A DNA stretch of 64,000 nt from Pseudoduganella umbonata (GTDB lineage Bacteria > Pseudomonadota > Gammaproteobacteria > Burkholderiales > Burkholderiaceae_D): NCBI RefSeq assembly GCF_014192225.1, contig NZ_JACHXS010000001.1, positions 86,341-150,340 on the forward strand, written 5' to 3'. Below the pieces are notes generated by a model. The model did no database searches, was not told the origin of the DNA, and worked only from the letters and a program-made list of their open reading frames with translations. Numbering within the stretch: position 1 is the first letter of the stretch; every line of letters begins with the position of its first letter. Positions 28,193 to 36,282 of the stretch are shown here, piece by piece. The translations under genes were made by a program, and so were the position numbers.

Positions 28193-29380
28193 ATTGGCGG
28201 CGTGTCCGGGCAGCGCTCTCTCGCGGCAGGCGAACGGCACGCACACCAGGGCGACCACCGCCAGCAGTGCCGTGATGCAGCCCATCGCCGCCACCAGCGT
28301 GTCCGATGCGGCGGCGCCGCTGGCGGTGGCCAGCTGGCCGCTGACGAAGCCGGTGCCCGTCAGCACGAAGCCGGAGACGGCCGCTGCGCGTCCGGCATGG
28401 GCCGGGAACGGCGCCACGGCGCCGGCCTGGCCGCACGGGTTGTGGAAACCGTGCCCCAGCATGTACACGCATTGCGGAATCACCAGCGCCCACACGGTGT
28501 GCACGCCGCCATGCCACAGCAGCACCTGGCCGCCGCCGCCGAGCAGCGACAGGCAGGCGCCCAGCCGCACCACGCCGGGCACGCTCCAGTGCCGCAGCAG
28601 CCGGCCGCACAGCACGGTGCCGAGCAGGAAGGCCAGCGAGCACAGGGCCGGCAGCGCGCCGTAGGCCATGCGCGACATGCCGAATTCGCCGATGAAGACG
28701 AAGGGCGACAGGATCAGGAAGCACAGCGCGCCCGAGAACGACAGGCCGGCCAGCAGAGCGCAGGCGACGAACTGGGGATGCGACAGGAAGGTCCACAGCC
28801 CCGCGCGGGCGGGCGATTCCGGCCGGCGCCAGGTTTCGCGGTAGCCGGTGTACACGGCCAGCCAGGCCAGCACGCCGAAACCGGCCACCATGGCCAGCGT
28901 GGCCTGCCAGCCCAGGTACTGGGCGGCGACACCGCCCGCCAGCGGGCAGGCCACGCCGATCGCGCTCTGCCCCGTCAGGCTGCGCGCCATGATGCGCATG
29001 CCGGCCGGGCCGGCGTGCTGGTCGCGGATGATGGCGCGCGCGGCGATCACCGCGGCCGCCGTGGCCACGCCCTGCACGGCGCGCGCGGCCAGCAATTGCG
29101 GCAGTGCCGTGGCCAGCGTGCCCGCCAGCGCGGCCAGCACGTACAGCGCCAGACCCCACAGCAGTACGCGGCGCCGGCCGTAATGGTCGACCAGCGGCCC
29201 GGCCGCCAGTTGCGCGATGCCGAACGCGAGGATGAATACCGTCAATGTCGCCTGCACCTGTCCCGCCCCCTTGCCGAGGCTTGCGGCGATGTGCGGCAGG
29301 GCGGGCAGGTACAGGTCGGTCGCGACCGGCTGCGCCGCCAGCAGCAGCATCAGGGCAACGGACAGCGGCGCGCGCGGCAT
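28181..29380 (-). CDS. MFS transporter, Bcr/CflA family (DHA1 drug:H+ antiporter type)
   Basis: 399 residues with about twelve hydrophobic segments. The N-terminal block ATDLYLPALPHIAASLG is the Bcr/CflA signature and is followed by the MFS A-motif (GPLVDHYGRRRVLLWG). It is two bases away from aroQ and therefore cotranscribed with the quinate genes. It may export an intermediate or import quinate; the family is mainly known for efflux of chloramphenicol-like compounds. The last residues lie in a 14-bp tandem repeat. Confidence 0.83.
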   Translation of the reverse strand: MPRAPLSVALMLLLAAQPVATDLYLPALPHIAASLGKGAGQVQATLTVFILAFGIAQLAAGPLVDHYGRRRVLLWGLALYVLAALAGTLATALPQLLAARAVQGVATAAAVIAARAIIRDQHAGPAGMRIMARSLTGQSAIGVACPLAGGVAAQYLGWQATLAMVAGFGVLAWLAVYTGYRETWRRPESPARAGLWTFLSHPQFVACALLAGLSFSGALCFLILSPFVFIGEFGMSRMAYGALPALCSLAFLLGTVLCGRLLRHWSVPGVVRLGACLSLLGGGGQVLLWHGGVHTVWALVIPQCVYMLGHGFHNPCGQAGAVAPFPAHAGRAAAVSGFVLTGTGFVSGQLATASGAAASDTLVAAMGCITALLAVVALVCVPFACRERALPGHAANRNL

Positions 29381-29382
29381 CG

Positions 29383-29853
29383 TCAGGCGTCCTGCGGACA
29401 GGCCAGGGCCAGGTGTTCGATCGCCAGCGCATAGCCGCGCACGCCCAGGCCGGCGATCACGCCGATCGCCGCCGGGGCGATGAACGAGTGGTGCCGGAAC
29501 GGCTCGCGGGCATGCACGTTCGAGATGTGCAGCTCGATCACGCGCACCGACGCGCCCTTGATCGCGTCGTGCAGCGCCACCGACGTGTGCGTGTAGGCGC
29601 CGGCATTGAGCACCACGCCGGCCAGCGTGCCGGCCGCCTGCGCGGCACCCGCTTCATGCAGCGCGTCGAGCAGCACGCCTTCGTGGTTCGACTGGCGGAA
29701 GTCGAGCGCGAAGCCGCGCCTTGCGCAGGCCTCGCGGCACAGGCCTTCCACGTCGGCCAGCGTGTGCGCGCCGTAGATGCCCGGTTCGCGCTTGCCCAGC
29801 AGGTTCAGGTTCGGGCCGTTCAGCACCATGATCGATTTCATCGATTGTTCCAT
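29383..29853 (-). CDS. aroQ: 3-dehydroquinate dehydratase, type II
   Basis: Interconverts 3-dehydroquinate and 3-dehydroshikimate; the 156-residue chain is of the type II family. It shows GPNLNLLGKREPGIYG with the catalytic Tyr, the loop RQSNHEG, LNAGAYTHTS and ELHISNVHAREPFRHHS with the catalytic His. Its place between a 3-dehydroshikimate dehydratase homologue and transporters indicates the catabolic (QuiD-like) role. A second start at 29841 (MKSIMVL) fits the usual N-terminus; the RBS does not decide between them. Confidence 0.93.
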   Translation of the reverse strand: MEQSMKSIMVLNGPNLNLLGKREPGIYGAHTLADVEGLCREACARRGFALDFRQSNHEGVLLDALHEAGAAQAAGTLAGVVLNAGAYTHTSVALHDAIKGASVRVIELHISNVHAREPFRHHSFIAPAAIGVIAGLGVRGYALAIEHLALACPQDA

Positions 29854-29866
29854 CGGTCCGCGGTGC

Positions 29867-30754
29867 TCATGCCATGGCCGGGTGGCAGGGCGTGGCCTGG
29901 CGCACCGGCAGGCTGCGGCGCAGCACCTGGTCGGTCACCCACTTGGCGCCGGCGTGCGCGCGCCGGGCCACGAAAGCCTGGGGCAGCTGCACGTAATCGT
30001 CGTTGAACACCTCGAAGCTGTAGTCGCCCCGGTAGCCGGCGCGGTCGAGGCGGCGCAGCATGTCCGACAGTTCCTTCGAATGCGCGCCTTCGCCGGGGAA
30101 CACGCGCAGGTGGCGCGCCGTTTCCAGCCGCTCCTCGGCGCTGCGCAGGTCGCGCCACATGTAGTCGGACAGCTGCACCAGTGCGATCTTGTCGCTGGGG
30201 ATCTCGTCGAGCGCGTCGAGATCGGCGCCGTTGGCCAGCATGTGGTACGAGTCGAGGATCACGCCGAGGTTGGCATGATCGGCCAGCGCGACCGCATCCC
30301 ACGACTGCGTGTAGCCGTTCACGTGCCGGCCCCACGACAGCGCCTCGTAGCCGATCCGCACGCCGAGCGGCACGGCCAGCGTGGCCAGCCTGGCCAGGTC
30401 GCGGGCGATGTGCGCCATGTCGCCGGTGGCGTGCTTGGACGTGCTGGAGCACACCATCAGCAGCGGCGCGCCGACCGCTCGCGCCACCAGCAGCATCTGC
30501 TTGGCGATCTCCAGCTTGTAGTCGTGCAGCGCGCCCGACAGGCCTTCGTAGTCGCGCATCACCTGGATGCCGGTGACGCGCACGCCGCTGCTTTTCACCA
30601 GCGCCACCGCGGCTTCCAGGCCGCCCGGATAATTGGCCAGGTCGCGTGCCCACAGCATCATCTGCGTGAAGCCGGCGGCGCGCGAGGCGGCCAGTTTCGA
30701 TTCCAGCGATCCGCCCAGCGTGATCGTGTCCATGCCGAAGTTCGACAGATTCAT
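29867..30754 (-). CDS. TIM-barrel sugar phosphate isomerase/epimerase-like protein, probable 3-dehydroshikimate dehydratase
   Basis: 295-residue AP-endonuclease-2-type TIM barrel. Probable metal ligands are Glu in IGYEALSWG, Asp/His in VILDSYHML and Glu in YSFEVFND. This is the fold of the N-terminal half of QuiC1/QsuB, which turns 3-dehydroshikimate into protocatechuate. The start overlaps the stop of the upstream dehydrogenase gene (ATGA). In Pseudomonas and Corynebacterium this domain is fused to an HPPD-like domain. Here that domain is encoded separately two genes upstream. The dehydratase role is inferred from fold and operon. Confidence 0.75.
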   Translation of the reverse strand: MNLSNFGMDTITLGGSLESKLAASRAAGFTQMMLWARDLANYPGGLEAAVALVKSSGVRVTGIQVMRDYEGLSGALHDYKLEIAKQMLLVARAVGAPLLMVCSSTSKHATGDMAHIARDLARLATLAVPLGVRIGYEALSWGRHVNGYTQSWDAVALADHANLGVILDSYHMLANGADLDALDEIPSDKIALVQLSDYMWRDLRSAEERLETARHLRVFPGEGAHSKELSDMLRRLDRAGYRGDYSFEVFNDDYVQLPQAFVARRAHAGAKWVTDQVLRRSLPVRQATPCHPAMA

Positions 30755-31596
30755 AGTGCCCCCAGTGTGCGGAATGCATCCGCCGATATGCCGTGCCAGC
30801 CGAACAGTTCGAGGTACAGCGGCGATTGTTCGATCATCATTTCCTTGCCCTTCTGGATGCGGCAGCCCAGTTCCCGTGCCGCGTGCAGCAGCCGCGTCGT
30901 TTCGATCTTCATGCCGCAGTCGGCCACGATGGCAGTGGGCGCAATGCCGGCCAGGTCGACCGGCAGCGGATCGTCGGCGTGCATGCCGAGCGGCGTGCAG
31001 TTGACCACCAGGTCGTGGCCCGCCGCGTGCGGCGTGCCGACGGTCACCGCGACGGCGGGGAAGGCGGCCTGCAGCCGTTCGCGCAACGCCTCGGCCTGTG
31101 CCGGCCGCGTATCGCAGATGGCCAGCCGGGCGATGCCGCGCGACGCCAGCGCTTCGGCGACCGCGCAGCCGACGCCGCCGCTGCCGACCACCAGCGCACT
31201 GGCGCGCTGCCAGGGGAACGGCGTGTCGCCGCAGGTGCGGTCGAACGCGCGGATGAAGCCTTCGCCGTCGATCAGGTCGCCCAGGATGCGGCCGTCGGCG
31301 CCCTTGTAGATCGCGTTGCAGGCGCCGGCCAGCACGGCGCGCGGGCTGGCTTCGTCGACCGCCGTCACGCTCATCGGCTTGTGCGGGATCGACACGAAGA
31401 TGCCGCCCACGTTCTCCATCGCCATCAGCGTGCGCACCGCCGCCGTGTACTGCTCGGGCCGGACTTTCAGCGGGATCACGCGCGCATCGATGCCATGGCG
31501 CTGGAAGAACGCGTTGAACAGCGTCGGCGCCTTGACCTGTTCGACGGGCCAGCCGATCACCGGGAAGATGCGGGTGGTGCCGGAGATCTCGATCAT
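30751..31596 (-). CDS. Shikimate/quinate dehydrogenase-like protein (AroE family)
   Basis: 281-residue AroE/YdiB-family protein. The catalytic Lys is in SIPHKPM and the NAD(P) loop is GSGGVGCA. The substrate motif usually written NTD reads LID here (GDLIDGEGF), keeping the Asp and losing Asn and Thr. The GAxNT block is GACNAI. These changes, and the catabolic operon, suggest a role in oxidising quinate or shikimate (or a relative) rather than aromatic amino acid synthesis. Both ends overlap neighbours by 4 bases (ATGA), so the three genes are tightly coupled. Confidence 0.8.
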   Translation of the reverse strand: MIEISGTTRIFPVIGWPVEQVKAPTLFNAFFQRHGIDARVIPLKVRPEQYTAAVRTLMAMENVGGIFVSIPHKPMSVTAVDEASPRAVLAGACNAIYKGADGRILGDLIDGEGFIRAFDRTCGDTPFPWQRASALVVGSGGVGCAVAEALASRGIARLAICDTRPAQAEALRERLQAAFPAVAVTVGTPHAAGHDLVVNCTPLGMHADDPLPVDLAGIAPTAIVADCGMKIETTRLLHAARELGCRIQKGKEMMIEQSPLYLELFGWHGISADAFRTLGAL

Positions 31597-32468
31597 TGCG
31601 CCGCTCCTTCCTTGCCCTGGCTGGCGACCAGCTCGAAGCTGACGCCGCCCTTGTACAGCTGGGTGAGAGCGCCGCGCTGCGACGGCTCGCGGTCGAGGAA
31701 GACGATGCCGCGCTCCCTGAGCGCCTGCACCGCCGCGGCCACGTCCGGCACGCCGAGGCCGACGCGGATCATCTGCTCTTCCCACTGCAGGCCGCCGGCG
31801 CCTTCCGGCGGCTCGACCAGTTGCAGGTAGAAGCGGCGGCACGGGCTTTCCAGCAGCGTGCCTTTCGGTACCACGCCGAACCAGGTCCCTTCGGCCAGCG
31901 GCTGGAAGCCCAGCATCTGGCGGTAGAAATCGGTCCATTCCGGCGCGCGGCCGGCGCCGATCGCCTGCACGACACCGAAGAAATGCAGGCCGGCGATCGC
32001 CGGTACTTGCTGCGGCGCGTTGGGGATCGGCTTGAAGTCGACGTCGTAGATCGAGAAGTCGCCGACCCTGTCGACGAAGTACAGGATCGAATCGCCGGCG
32101 CAGTGCACGCCGGGGATATTCAGTTCCATCACGCCGGCGCGGGTGGGGATCGGCCAGGCGCCCATGTCGACGGCGCGGCGGTAGGCCGCATCGGCATCGC
32201 GCACCCGCAGGGCGATGGCGCCGATCACCGTGGCCTGCGGCTCGGTGTCGAGCAGGGGCATGGTGCGCGGGTCGGCGTTGACGATCACGTTCATGCCGCC
32301 TTGGGCGTACAGCGTGACTTCGCGCGAGCGGTGGCGGGCGATGGCGGCAAAGCCCAGCGATTCCAGCAGGGCGCCAAGGGCCTGCGGCTGGGTGGTGGCG
32401 TATTCGATGAATTCGATGCCGTCGATGCCCAGCGGATTGGGCTCGGCGGGCGATTGGGGCTGGTTCAT
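31593..32468 (-). CDS. VOC/HPPD-like protein, separate counterpart of the QuiC1 C-terminal domain
   Basis: 291-residue vicinal-oxygen-chelate protein with two repeats, resembling 4-hydroxyphenylpyruvate dioxygenase. In the second repeat the first metal His (GLHFFGVV) and the final Glu (VSFELVA) are present. The position of the middle His appears to be Arg (QMIRVGLGVPDV, judged by eye). It is the first gene of the quinate operon and overlaps the dehydrogenase gene. In QuiC1/QsuB such a domain is fused behind the dehydratase and its job is unclear. A true dioxygenase role looks doubtful. Confidence 0.72.
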   Translation of the reverse strand: MNQPQSPAEPNPLGIDGIEFIEYATTQPQALGALLESLGFAAIARHRSREVTLYAQGGMNVIVNADPRTMPLLDTEPQATVIGAIALRVRDADAAYRRAVDMGAWPIPTRAGVMELNIPGVHCAGDSILYFVDRVGDFSIYDVDFKPIPNAPQQVPAIAGLHFFGVVQAIGAGRAPEWTDFYRQMLGFQPLAEGTWFGVVPKGTLLESPCRRFYLQLVEPPEGAGGLQWEEQMIRVGLGVPDVAAAVQALRERGIVFLDREPSQRGALTQLYKGGVSFELVASQGKEGAAQ

Positions 32469-32547
32469 GGCGTTCCTCGGGTGTGAATCAGTGCACTGAG
32501 TATAGGAAGAGCCCTCCAGCAAAAAAACACCGCGAAACCGCTGAAAA

Positions 32548-32580
32548 TGCGACAATCGCTCAGGTTGCGCGATTAGCGCA
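32548..32580. promoter_or_regulatory. Two IclR-like palindromic boxes in the quinate promoter
   Basis: TGCGACAATCGCT (32548-32560) and TGCGCGATTAGCGCA (32566-32580) lie 18 bases apart, between the divergent VOC gene and the IclR gene at 32601. They resemble the inner part of the site at 19296. Paired boxes fit binding by an IclR tetramer. Confidence 0.55.
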
Positions 32581-32600
32581 CAAAATGAAGTGTTTATGAC

Positions 32601-33383
32601 ATGAAAAAGCCTCCGCTGACCGACCTCGCCGTGGCCCCGCGCGACATCATCGAAGGGCTCGTCACAGGCATTGCCGTGATCACGGCGTTCAACGACGAGA
32701 CCGCGCGCCTGACACCCAGCCTGCTTTCCGAACGGATCGGCATCAGCCGCAGCGCGGCGCGCCGTTACCTGCTGACGCTGGTCCATACCGGCATGGCGGC
32801 CACCGACGGGCGCCAGTTCTGGCTGACGCCGAAGGTGCTGACGCTGGGCCATTCGTACCTGGACTCGGCGCGCATGCCGCGCGCGATCGTGCCGTACCTG
32901 CAGCACCTGACGGCGCAGTTGCAGGAGTCGACGAACTATTCGGTGCTCGACGGCGACGACGTGGTGTACGTCAGCCGCGTCAATGCGCCGCGCCACCTGA
33001 CGCCCGGCTTCGAACCCGGCACCCGGCTGCCGGCCTATACGTCGACGGCGGGCCGCGTGCTGCTGGCCGGCCTGCCCGACGCGGCGCTCGACGATTACCT
33101 GGCCCGCGTCGAGCTGGTGCCGTACACGCACCTGACGGTGCAGGACAAGGACGAGCTGCGGCGCGAGCTGCGCGCGATCCGCGAGCAGGGCTTCGGCGTC
33201 ACCGAAAACCAGTACGAGATCGGCATGCGCGGCATTTCGGTGCCGCTGAAGAGCCGGCACGGCATGGTGATCGGCGCGCTGTCCGTTTCGATGATGATCT
33301 CGGGCAGTTCGCGCGCCGAGGTGATGGCGCGCTGCGTACCGGCACTGCAGGCCAGCGCGAACACGCTGATGCTGTGGGTGTGA
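32601..33383 (+). CDS. IclR-family regulator of the quinate/shikimate operon
   Basis: 260 residues. HTH at about 40-65 (LTPSLLSERIGISRSAARRYLL), then the effector domain with GTRLPAYTSTAGRVLLAGL. It is divergent from the VOC-dehydrogenase-TIM barrel-aroQ operon and probably controls it. The branch is PcaR/PcaU/PobR-like, as for the two other IclR proteins of this window. It may respond to protocatechuate or quinate. The effector is not known. Confidence 0.83.
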   Translation: MKKPPLTDLAVAPRDIIEGLVTGIAVITAFNDETARLTPSLLSERIGISRSAARRYLLTLVHTGMAATDGRQFWLTPKVLTLGHSYLDSARMPRAIVPYLQHLTAQLQESTNYSVLDGDDVVYVSRVNAPRHLTPGFEPGTRLPAYTSTAGRVLLAGLPDAALDDYLARVELVPYTHLTVQDKDELRRELRAIREQGFGVTENQYEIGMRGISVPLKSRHGMVIGALSVSMMISGSSRAEVMARCVPALQASANTLMLWV

Positions 33384-33457
33384 CGGTGCGCCGGGCCTGG
33401 CGGCACCGCGCTACACTGGCCTCCAACGTTTTCTTCACGAAGCAAACCTGAACGACG

Positions 33458-33658
33458 ATGCGACAGCTGCTGATCATTCTCGGTGCCATCCTGCTGCTGG
33501 CCGGCCTGGCCTGGCCGTGGCTGAGCAAGCTGCCGCTGGGCCGGTTGCCCGGCGATGTGCACGTGGTGCGCGAAGGATTCAGTTTCCATTTTCCGATCGT
33601 CACCTGCGTCGTCATCTCGATCGTGGTGTCGCTGCTGGTCTGGTGGTTCCGCCGCTGA
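33458..33658 (+). CDS. Small membrane protein, DUF2905 family
   Basis: 66 residues with two hydrophobic helices (about 4-22 and 46-63) joined by the conserved loop LGRLPGDVHVVREGFSFHFP. This loop defines the DUF2905 family. Inner-membrane protein of unknown function, widespread in bacteria. No strong RBS; the start is set by the family N-terminus. Confidence 0.85.
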   Translation: MRQLLIILGAILLLAGLAWPWLSKLPLGRLPGDVHVVREGFSFHFPIVTCVVISIVVSLLVWWFRR

Positions 33659-33793
33659 CGGCTGGAAATGTTTTCAATTTGCTTGGGGCAGTTCCGACTG
33701 CCGCACGGCGTGTTCTCCTACGCGTCATGCATCGGCGCGGTGCCAGAATGGCAATTCACCGATTGCACCCACAAGCAAAAAAGGAGAGATGAC

Positions 33794-34375
33794 ATGAAGA
33801 GCAAACTCGCGGTAATCCTTGCAGCCCTGTTCGTCAGCGCGGGCGTCGCGGCCCAGACGACCAGCTCGCCCACCTCGGGCAGCGACCAGCACAAGTCGAG
33901 CGATACCAAGAAAGACAAATCCGCCAAGTCGAAGCAGCGCAGCACCGGCAGCCAGGACACCAGCACCTCCGGCGCCAGCGGCACGGCCGGTTCCAGCTCG
34001 ACCGAAATGCGCACCAGCAGCGGAAGTAGCGGAACGAGTGGCAGCACGGGCGGCACCAGCACCAGCACCGGCACCGATACCTGGCGCGGGGCGAGCGGCA
34101 CTGCCGGCATGAACAGCACGCCGCCAGGCTCATCCACGTCGGGCACCAGCGGCTCGGGCTCGACATCAGGTTCGTCGATGGGCACCAGCGGCTCGTCCTC
34201 GTCCGGCACGTCCGGCAGCAGCGCCACCGGCACCAGCGGCTCCAGCATGAGCGGTTCGGACACCTCCGGCACGGGCACCACGCGCTCGGGCGCGGGCTCG
34301 ACCGGTACCGGCACCACCGGCACCACCGGTTCGGGCACCACGGGCACGACCACGCCGCCGCTGCCGACCCGCTAA
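33794..34375 (+). CDS. Exported Ser/Gly/Thr-rich low-complexity protein
   Basis: 193 residues behind AAGGAGAGA. A Sec signal peptide (MKSKLAVILAALFVSAGVAAQ) is followed by a Lys-rich stretch (residues 33-48). After that comes an almost pure Gly-Ser-Thr sequence with motifs such as GTSGS and SGTGTT to the end. It resembles disordered cell-surface or cell-wall linker proteins rather than an enzyme. The DNA is not a perfect tandem repeat, so the composition is kept at protein level. A terminator follows 10 bases after the stop. Function unknown. Confidence 0.75.
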   Translation: MKSKLAVILAALFVSAGVAAQTTSSPTSGSDQHKSSDTKKDKSAKSKQRSTGSQDTSTSGASGTAGSSSTEMRTSSGSSGTSGSTGGTSTSTGTDTWRGASGTAGMNSTPPGSSTSGTSGSGSTSGSSMGTSGSSSSGTSGSSATGTSGSSMSGSDTSGTGTTRSGAGSTGTGTTGTTGSGTTGTTTPPLPTR

Positions 34376-34385
34376 CGGGGTCACC

Positions 34386-34411
34386 GAAGCCGCCCGAGGG
34401 CGGCTTCTTGC
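34386..34411 (+). terminator. Intrinsic terminator after the GST-rich gene
   Basis: Perfect 9-bp arms GAAGCCGCC / GGCGGCTTC with a CGAG tetraloop, followed by a short T-containing tail (TTGC). Confidence 0.7.
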
Positions 34412-34530
34412 ATTATTGCTCGTCCACGGCATTGCCCGTCCACCGTGCGGGGCCCTGTCGGGCGAGCGCCACAACTCAACCATGCCGGCGCCCTGACGCG
34501 GGGCGCTGCGGCCCAACGACAGGAGTCACC

Positions 34531-35715
34531 ATGCTGGCAATGAACTACCGCGGACCGTTCCGCGTCCGCGCTGACCACAAGCCCGATCCGGTCATCGAAC
34601 ATCCCGGCGACGCCATCGTGCGCGTCACCCGGTCCTGCATCTGCGGTTCCGACCTGCACCTGTATCACGGCCTGGTGCCGGATACGCGCGTGGGCACCAC
34701 CTTCGGCCACGAATTCGTCGGCATCGTCGAGGAAGTCGGCTCGCAGGTCACGCGGCTGAAGGTCGGCGACCACGTGCTGGTACCGTTCAACGTGTTTTGT
34801 GGTTCATGCTTCTTTTGCCAGAAGGAGTTGTACGGCAATTGCCACAACACGAATCCCCAGGCGTCCGCCGTCGGCGGCATCTACGGCTACTCGCACACGG
34901 CGGGCGGCTATGACGGCGGCCAGGCCGAGTTCGTGCGCGTGCCGATGGCCGACGTGGGGCCCACCGTGATCCCGGCCGACATCCACGAGGATGATGCCGT
35001 TCTGCTGACGGACGCGCTGCCCACCGGCTACCAGGCCGCCGAGATGGGCGACATTTCGGAAGGCGACACGGTGGTGGTGTTCGGCGCCGGCCCGGTCGGC
35101 ATCTTCGCCGCCAAGTCCGCGTGGCTGTTCGGCGCGGGACGCGTGATCGTCGTCGACCACGTCGATTACCGGCTCGATTTCGTGCGCCGCTATGCGCAGT
35201 GCGAGGTCGTCAATTTCCGCGAAGTGGACGACATGGCGCTGCACATCAAGAAGATGACGGACTGGCTGGGCGCCGACGTGTGCATCGACGCCGTCGGCTG
35301 CGAGGCCGCCGGCAGCGCGGCGCAGACCATCACCGGCGTGTATACGATGATGCAGGCCGGTTCGGCCACCGCGCTGCACTGGTGCATCAACTCGGTGCGC
35401 AAGGGCGGCAATGTGTCGATCGTCGGCGTGTACGGTCCCACATTCAACGCGGTGCCGATCGGCAATGCGCTGAACAAGGGGCTGACCTTGCGGATGAACC
35501 AGGCCAGCGTCAAGCGCCACCTGCCGCGGCTGATCGAGCACATCCAGGCCGGCCGCATCGATCCGAAACAGATCATCACGCACCGCGTGCCGCTGGAAGA
35601 GGTGTCGGACGCGTATCACATCTTCTCGTCGAAGCTGGACAACTGCATCAAGACGGTCCTGATCCCGCCATCGGCGAACCAGGTGCGCGCCATCGCGTCC
35701 ACCGCGAACCATTGA
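34531..35715 (+). CDS. Zinc-dependent alcohol dehydrogenase, formaldehyde dehydrogenase-like
   Basis: 394-residue medium-chain dehydrogenase. Catalytic zinc ligands are Cys in CICGSDLH and His/Glu in GHEFVG. The four structural-zinc Cys lie in CGSCFFCQKELYGNC. The NAD loop is FGAGPVGIF. The closest group by eye is the glutathione-independent formaldehyde dehydrogenase-like class common in stress clusters. Start at 34531 behind ACAGGAGTC. The His-rich protein gene follows after 10 bases and the FAD-Rieske gene after that, so the three form an operon. Confidence 0.85.
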   Translation: MLAMNYRGPFRVRADHKPDPVIEHPGDAIVRVTRSCICGSDLHLYHGLVPDTRVGTTFGHEFVGIVEEVGSQVTRLKVGDHVLVPFNVFCGSCFFCQKELYGNCHNTNPQASAVGGIYGYSHTAGGYDGGQAEFVRVPMADVGPTVIPADIHEDDAVLLTDALPTGYQAAEMGDISEGDTVVVFGAGPVGIFAAKSAWLFGAGRVIVVDHVDYRLDFVRRYAQCEVVNFREVDDMALHIKKMTDWLGADVCIDAVGCEAAGSAAQTITGVYTMMQAGSATALHWCINSVRKGGNVSIVGVYGPTFNAVPIGNALNKGLTLRMNQASVKRHLPRLIEHIQAGRIDPKQIITHRVPLEEVSDAYHIFSSKLDNCIKTVLIPPSANQVRAIASTANH

Positions 35716-35725
35716 GGAGAACAGC

Positions 35726-36271
35726 ATGGCCCACCATCACGACCATGACCACACCCACGATCATACCCACGATCTGGCCGTGTTCCAGCACGGCCGCCCG
35801 CCGGTGGACCGCTCGGCGATCCAGGGCTGGGGCGCGGACCTCGACCGCAAGAACCGCCCCGGCGTGCCGATGGAACGCACGCCGCCCCGCATCGATGCGC
35901 CACTGACGCAGCCCGAGCCGCAGCGCCAGGACGTCGAAGTGCTGGTGTCGCCGGAACGGCCGGGTATCACGCCGCTGTTCGGCAGTCCCAACCCGCCGCG
36001 CGGCGTGTCGGGCATGGTGCGGCGCGCCGCCTTCAAGGAAACCGAGAACGACATCCGGCACTGGCTGCTGCTGCTGCTGGCCGACCGCATCGACGTGGTC
36101 GAAGGCCTGGTCGACGACCTGGCCCGCGGCCATGTGCCGAACATCCTCGGCGAGATGGGTATCAAGGCCGAGTGGCAGCACAACAAGAAGGGCCTGGCGC
36201 AGAAGGTCGCCATCGGCGCGGCCGTGGCCGGTGTCGCGTGGTACCTGCTGTCCCGCCGCGAAGACCGCTGA
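35726..36271 (+). CDS. Hypothetical protein with His-rich N-terminus and C-terminal membrane segment
   Basis: 181 residues behind GAGGAGAAC. The first 16 residues hold eight His (HHHDHDHTHDHTH), a likely metal-binding tail. Residues 17-95 are Pro-rich. Residues 96-145 are helical (KETENDIRHWLLLLLADRIDVVEGLVDDL). A single hydrophobic segment near the C-terminus (KVAIGAAVAGVAWYLLS) is followed by basic residues. It looks like a membrane-anchored metal-binding or chaperone-like protein. Family not recognised. Lies between two redox enzymes in one operon. Confidence 0.7.
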   Translation: MAHHHDHDHTHDHTHDLAVFQHGRPPVDRSAIQGWGADLDRKNRPGVPMERTPPRIDAPLTQPEPQRQDVEVLVSPERPGITPLFGSPNPPRGVSGMVRRAAFKETENDIRHWLLLLLADRIDVVEGLVDDLARGHVPNILGEMGIKAEWQHNKKGLAQKVAIGAAVAGVAWYLLSRREDR

Positions 36272-36282
36272 CCGGAAAGGCC

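Noticed and set aside
31593..32468. Annotation as true 4-hydroxyphenylpyruvate dioxygenase (hpd)
   Set aside because: The protein is shorter than Hpd, appears to lack one metal ligand and sits in a quinate operon.
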